Assembly: GCF_017833035.1 (NCBI RefSeq)
Contig: NZ_JAFIBM010000001.1
Coordinates: forward strand, 2,170,001-2,234,000
DNA: 64,000 nucleotides
Reading direction: 5' to 3'
Source of the DNA: Frigoribacterium sp. PvP032
Lineage (GTDB): Bacteria > Actinomycetota > Actinomycetes > Actinomycetales > Microbacteriaceae
The notes under the pieces are model-generated. The model worked only from the letters and a program-made list of their open reading frames with translations, did not search any database and was not told the origin of the DNA. A program made the position numbers and the translations under genes. This document shows positions 61,595 to 64,000 of the stretch, in pieces. Within the stretch, counting starts at the first letter, position 1; every line of letters begins with the position of its first letter.

Positions 61595-63357
61595 TGCTCG
61601 ACCCCTCGCTCGTCCGCGGCGCGCTCGTCGACCCGCGCGTCGCGACGGCCGCCGCGACGCCCCGCCCCGAGGTCCGGCCCCGGCACGACGCGGAACCGCA
61701 CGCTCGCCCCGACGGGCACCTGCGCGGCACGGTCGAGCTGGTCGCCGACGACGCACGCGACGACGGGGTAGCCGCCCGTGACCGGGTGGTCGGCCATGAA
61801 GAGCACCGGCTGGCCGTCGGGCGGGACCTGCAGGGCACCCGAGACGGTCGCCTCGCTCGGCAGCTCGTGCGCGACGGCCCGCTCGAGCGGGTGCTCGCCC
61901 TCGAGGCGGAGCCCGATCCGGTTGGACTGCGCCGTGACCGTGAACCGCTGCCCCGTGAGGCGCTCGAGGGCCTCGGCGGTGAACCAGTCGTCACGTGGGC
62001 CGAGCACGACGTCGAGCAGGGTCACCTCGTCCGGCGCGGAGACCGAGCGCTGGGCGTCGTGTGCCGCCGCGGCGACGCTCTCGGACCAGGCCCGGCCGAC
62101 GCCGAGCTCGTCGCCCGCGACCAGTCGCCCGGGACCGATCCGCGCGAGCACGTCTCCCGACGCGCTGTCGAGCACGCTCTCGGCCTCCCAGCCGCCGCGG
62201 ACGGCGAGGTACGAGTAGACGCCACGAGGAGGCGCGCCCACGACGAGCACCTCGCCGTCGTCGAGCGCGAACGCGGCCCCCGGGACGGCGTGGCGGACGC
62301 CGCCCGGGCCGTGCACCGTCAGCGGCACGGGCGCTCCGGCCACGGCGAGCACGAGATCGCCGCGGGCCGTGGCCTCCAGCCCGCCGTAGGCCAGCTCGAG
62401 CGCGGCCGAGCCCGTCGCCGCGCCGACGAGCCGGTTGGCCTCGCGGAGCGCGCGGTGGTCCATCGCACCGGAGCGGGAGACGCCGAGGCCGGAGCGTCCG
62501 GGCCGCCCCAGGTCCTCGAGGATGCTGAAGGGCCCGGGGGCCGTGACGACGAGCGCGCGGTCAGGGAGAGGGCGCTCGGCGAGCTCGAGATCGGGCTCGT
62601 GCTCGGGCTCGAGCTCGGCGGCCGCGGGTTGCGGGCTCGCCGCCCCCTCGGCTGCGGTGGTCCCGCGCTGCTGGCTCGCCGCCTCCTCGGCTGCGGCCGC
62701 ACCTGTCGTGACGTCGACGAACCGGACGCGCATGCCCGGCTGCAGCAGGGCCGGGACGCGTTCGGCGAGGTCCCAGAGGGCGACGTCGGTGTGGCCGAGC
62801 AGCTGCCAGCCGCCGGGGCTCTCGCGCGGGTAGACCCCCGTGAACTCCCCCGCCATGGCGACCGCGCCGGCAGGGACCGAGGTGCGGGGCGTCGCGCGGC
62901 GAGGGACGGCGAGGGCCGGATCGCCGCCGGTGAGGTAGGCGAAGCCGGGCGCGAAGCCGGTGAAGGCGACGGTGTACGTGGCCCCGGCATGGCGATCGAC
63001 GACCTCGTCGACGCTGAGGCCGCTGAGCCGGGCGACATCGGCCAGGTCCTCGCCGTCGTAGCGGACGGGGATCTCGACGAGCCGGCCCTCGGTCGCGGCG
63101 TCGCGCGACGTCGGCAGCGACCTGAGGACGCTCATCAGGGAGGCGATGGGCAGCAGCGTGGGGAGGAACCGCACCGCGACGCTCCGGGCGGCCGGCACGA
63201 CGTCGAGGATGCCCGCCACGGGCTGTGCGAGCAGGGCGCCGAACAGGGCGAGCGACTCGTCGAGGCCGTCGGTCTCGATCAACACGCCGTCCGTGCCGAG
63301 CGGCAGCACCCGCAGGTGCGCCAGCGCGGCGCCGAGATCGACCTCGTGCCCGGTCAC
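61591..63357 (-). CDS. Fused 5-oxoprolinase subunits B and C (PxpBC)
   Basis: Single protein of 588 residues joining the KipI-like PxpB (about 1-220, TVAFTGFAPGFAYLTGGDPALAVPRR and GEFTGVYPRESPGGWQLLG) and the KipA-like PxpC (about 265-570, ILEDLGRPGRSGLGVSRSGAMDHRALREANRLVG and SNRIGLRLEG, HPVTGGYPVVACVVGD). An acidic Ala/Glu/Pro linker lies between (about 220-262). With PxpA it forms the prokaryotic ATP-dependent 5-oxoprolinase that opens pyroglutamate to glutamate. GTG start at 63357 overlaps the pxpA stop codon and its stop overlaps the carboxylase-like gene, both as GTGA. Confidence 0.92.
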   Translation of the reverse strand: MTGHEVDLGAALAHLRVLPLGTDGVLIETDGLDESLALFGALLAQPVAGILDVVPAARSVAVRFLPTLLPIASLMSVLRSLPTSRDAATEGRLVEIPVRYDGEDLADVARLSGLSVDEVVDRHAGATYTVAFTGFAPGFAYLTGGDPALAVPRRATPRTSVPAGAVAMAGEFTGVYPRESPGGWQLLGHTDVALWDLAERVPALLQPGMRVRFVDVTTGAAAAEEAASQQRGTTAAEGAASPQPAAAELEPEHEPDLELAERPLPDRALVVTAPGPFSILEDLGRPGRSGLGVSRSGAMDHRALREANRLVGAATGSAALELAYGGLEATARGDLVLAVAGAPVPLTVHGPGGVRHAVPGAAFALDDGEVLVVGAPPRGVYSYLAVRGGWEAESVLDSASGDVLARIGPGRLVAGDELGVGRAWSESVAAAAHDAQRSVSAPDEVTLLDVVLGPRDDWFTAEALERLTGQRFTVTAQSNRIGLRLEGEHPLERAVAHELPSEATVSGALQVPPDGQPVLFMADHPVTGGYPVVACVVGDQLDRAAQVPVGASVRFRVVPGPDLGAGRRGGRRDARVDERAADERGVEQ

Positions 63358-64000
63358 CGAGTGGTCGCCCCGGGGGCGTGGGGCGTCGCGGGCGCGGGGA
63401 CGGTGCTCGCCGCCTGCGGGACGGTGACGAACGGGCGCAGGTCGACCCGCGCCTCCTCGAGGGCGCTGCGCACCCCGACGGCGATCGCGACGGCGTCCGG
63501 GCTGTCACCGTGCACGCAGACCGTGTCGGCCCGCAGCTCGACGACGGTGCCGTCGACCGCGCGGACCGTGCCCGTCTCGACGAGCTGGAGGACGCGGTCA
63601 CGGATCTCGCCTGCGTCGTGCAGCACCGCCCCCGGGCGACTGCGGGGCACGAGCGCGCCGGTCGCGTCGTAGGCGCGGTCGGCGAAGGCCTCGGCGACGA
63701 CGTGCAGGCCCTCGCGCTCGGCACGCCGCAGGAAGGCGGAGCCGGCGAGGCCGACGACGGGCAGGGACGGGTCGACCCGCAGCACGGCCTCGATCACGGC
63801 GCCGGCGTGGACCGTGCCGCGGCCGTCGGCGTCCGCGACGACCGAGTAGAGGGCGCCGTGCGGCTTCAGGTAGCGGACGGAGGCGCCGACCGCCCTGGAC
63901 AGTCCGGTCAACGCGCCGACCTGCCAGACGACGTCGGCGACGAGCTCGTCGTGCGAGGCCTCGACGTAGCGGCGGCCGAAGCCCACCAGGTCGCGGTACG
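63354..64000 (-). CDS. pxpA: 5-oxoprolinase subunit A, N-terminus outside window
   Basis: LamB/YcsF-type subunit PxpA; about 215 C-terminal residues are inside the window and the gene continues past the right edge. Visible marks are YRDLVGFGRRYVEAS, LKPHGALYSVVADADGR, VGLAGSAFLRRAEREGLHVVAEAFADRAYDATGALVPRS and VCVHGDSPDAVAIA. The C-terminal 30 residues are a Pro/Ala/Thr tail. First visible gene of the operon pxpA-pxpBC-carboxylase-like-NCS2 permease. A GTG at 63986 is in frame but the reading continues upstream of it with conserved residues, so it is not the start. Confidence 0.9.
   Translation of the reverse strand, partial: YRDLVGFGRRYVEASHDELVADVVWQVGALTGLSRAVGASVRYLKPHGALYSVVADADGRGTVHAGAVIEAVLRVDPSLPVVGLAGSAFLRRAEREGLHVVAEAFADRAYDATGALVPRSRPGAVLHDAGEIRDRVLQLVETGTVRAVDGTVVELRADTVCVHGDSPDAVAIAVGVRSALEEARVDLRPFVTVPQAASTVPAPATPHAPGATTR

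Noticed and set aside
60003-61994. 663-codon open frame on the minus strand overlapping the carboxylase-like gene
   Set aside because: The product is an Arg/Ala/Pro-rich shadow; the overlapping frame has clear biotin carboxylase motifs and a GTGA junction with pxpBC.

Overview
This 64 kb window comes from a high-GC actinobacterium, most probably of the family Microbacteriaceae. Supporting this are the very high G/C content, frequent GTG starts, a mycobacterial-type gene order (mraZ to wag31; Rv2175c-like gene, PASTA kinase, aroG; garA-ftsR), a wag31/sepF division system with no ftsA, and a MurE substrate motif (HHPR) unlike that of meso-DAP or standard L-Lys organisms. I see no rRNA, tRNA, insertion sequence, prophage or CRISPR array, and no gene-free stretch longer than 300 bases.

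Region 1-12.8 kb is housekeeping: aa3 oxidase subunits (ctaC, partial ctaD), the Fe-S carrier erpA, an M20 dipeptidase divergent from a DUF3043 membrane protein, nrdR-pyrD, hisD, a flavin reductase-like protein, dnaE and an RluD-type pseudouridine synthase. Region 12.8-32.8 kb is the division and cell wall cluster, read on the minus strand from mraZ through rsmH, ftsL-like, ftsI, murE, murF, mraY, murD, ftsW, murG, murC, ftsQ, ftsZ, yggS, sepF and yggT to wag31 and lspA. Many junctions are 4-base ATGA/GTGA stop-start overlaps, so translation is probably coupled. Candidate control sites lie before mraZ (TCCAC/GTGGA repeats) and before ftsZ (a 9-bp inverted repeat).

Region 32.8-49.7 kb holds a DUF3040 gene, a polyprenyl synthase, an Rv2175c-like DNA-binding protein, a secreted LysM/lysozyme-like protein, a PASTA Ser/Thr kinase, glk-acyltransferase-aroG, an acyl-CoA ligase, def, an orphan parA, a garA-ftsR-MerR cluster, an HtrA protease and a NUDIX-NYN fusion. 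Kinase, Rv2175c-like protein, GarA and FtsR suggest one phospho-signalling layer over growth and division. Region 49.8-64 kb is accessory and metabolic: two VOC proteins, a J-domain/NERD fusion, glycerol dehydrogenase, two aldo/keto reductases, an EI24 protein, a mannonate dehydratase-like enzyme, and a probable operon of pxpA, fused pxpBC, an acyl-CoA carboxylase alpha-like protein with altered catalytic residues and no biotin carrier domain, and an NCS2 permease.

Two sequence-level patterns recur. First, many promoters can be recognised only by a TAnnnT -10 box placed 6-8 bases before the start codon, which implies leaderless mRNAs; in three cases the TAG stop codon of the upstream gene forms the first half of a TAGGCT box. 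Second, short tandem duplications sit at or just after several stop codons.
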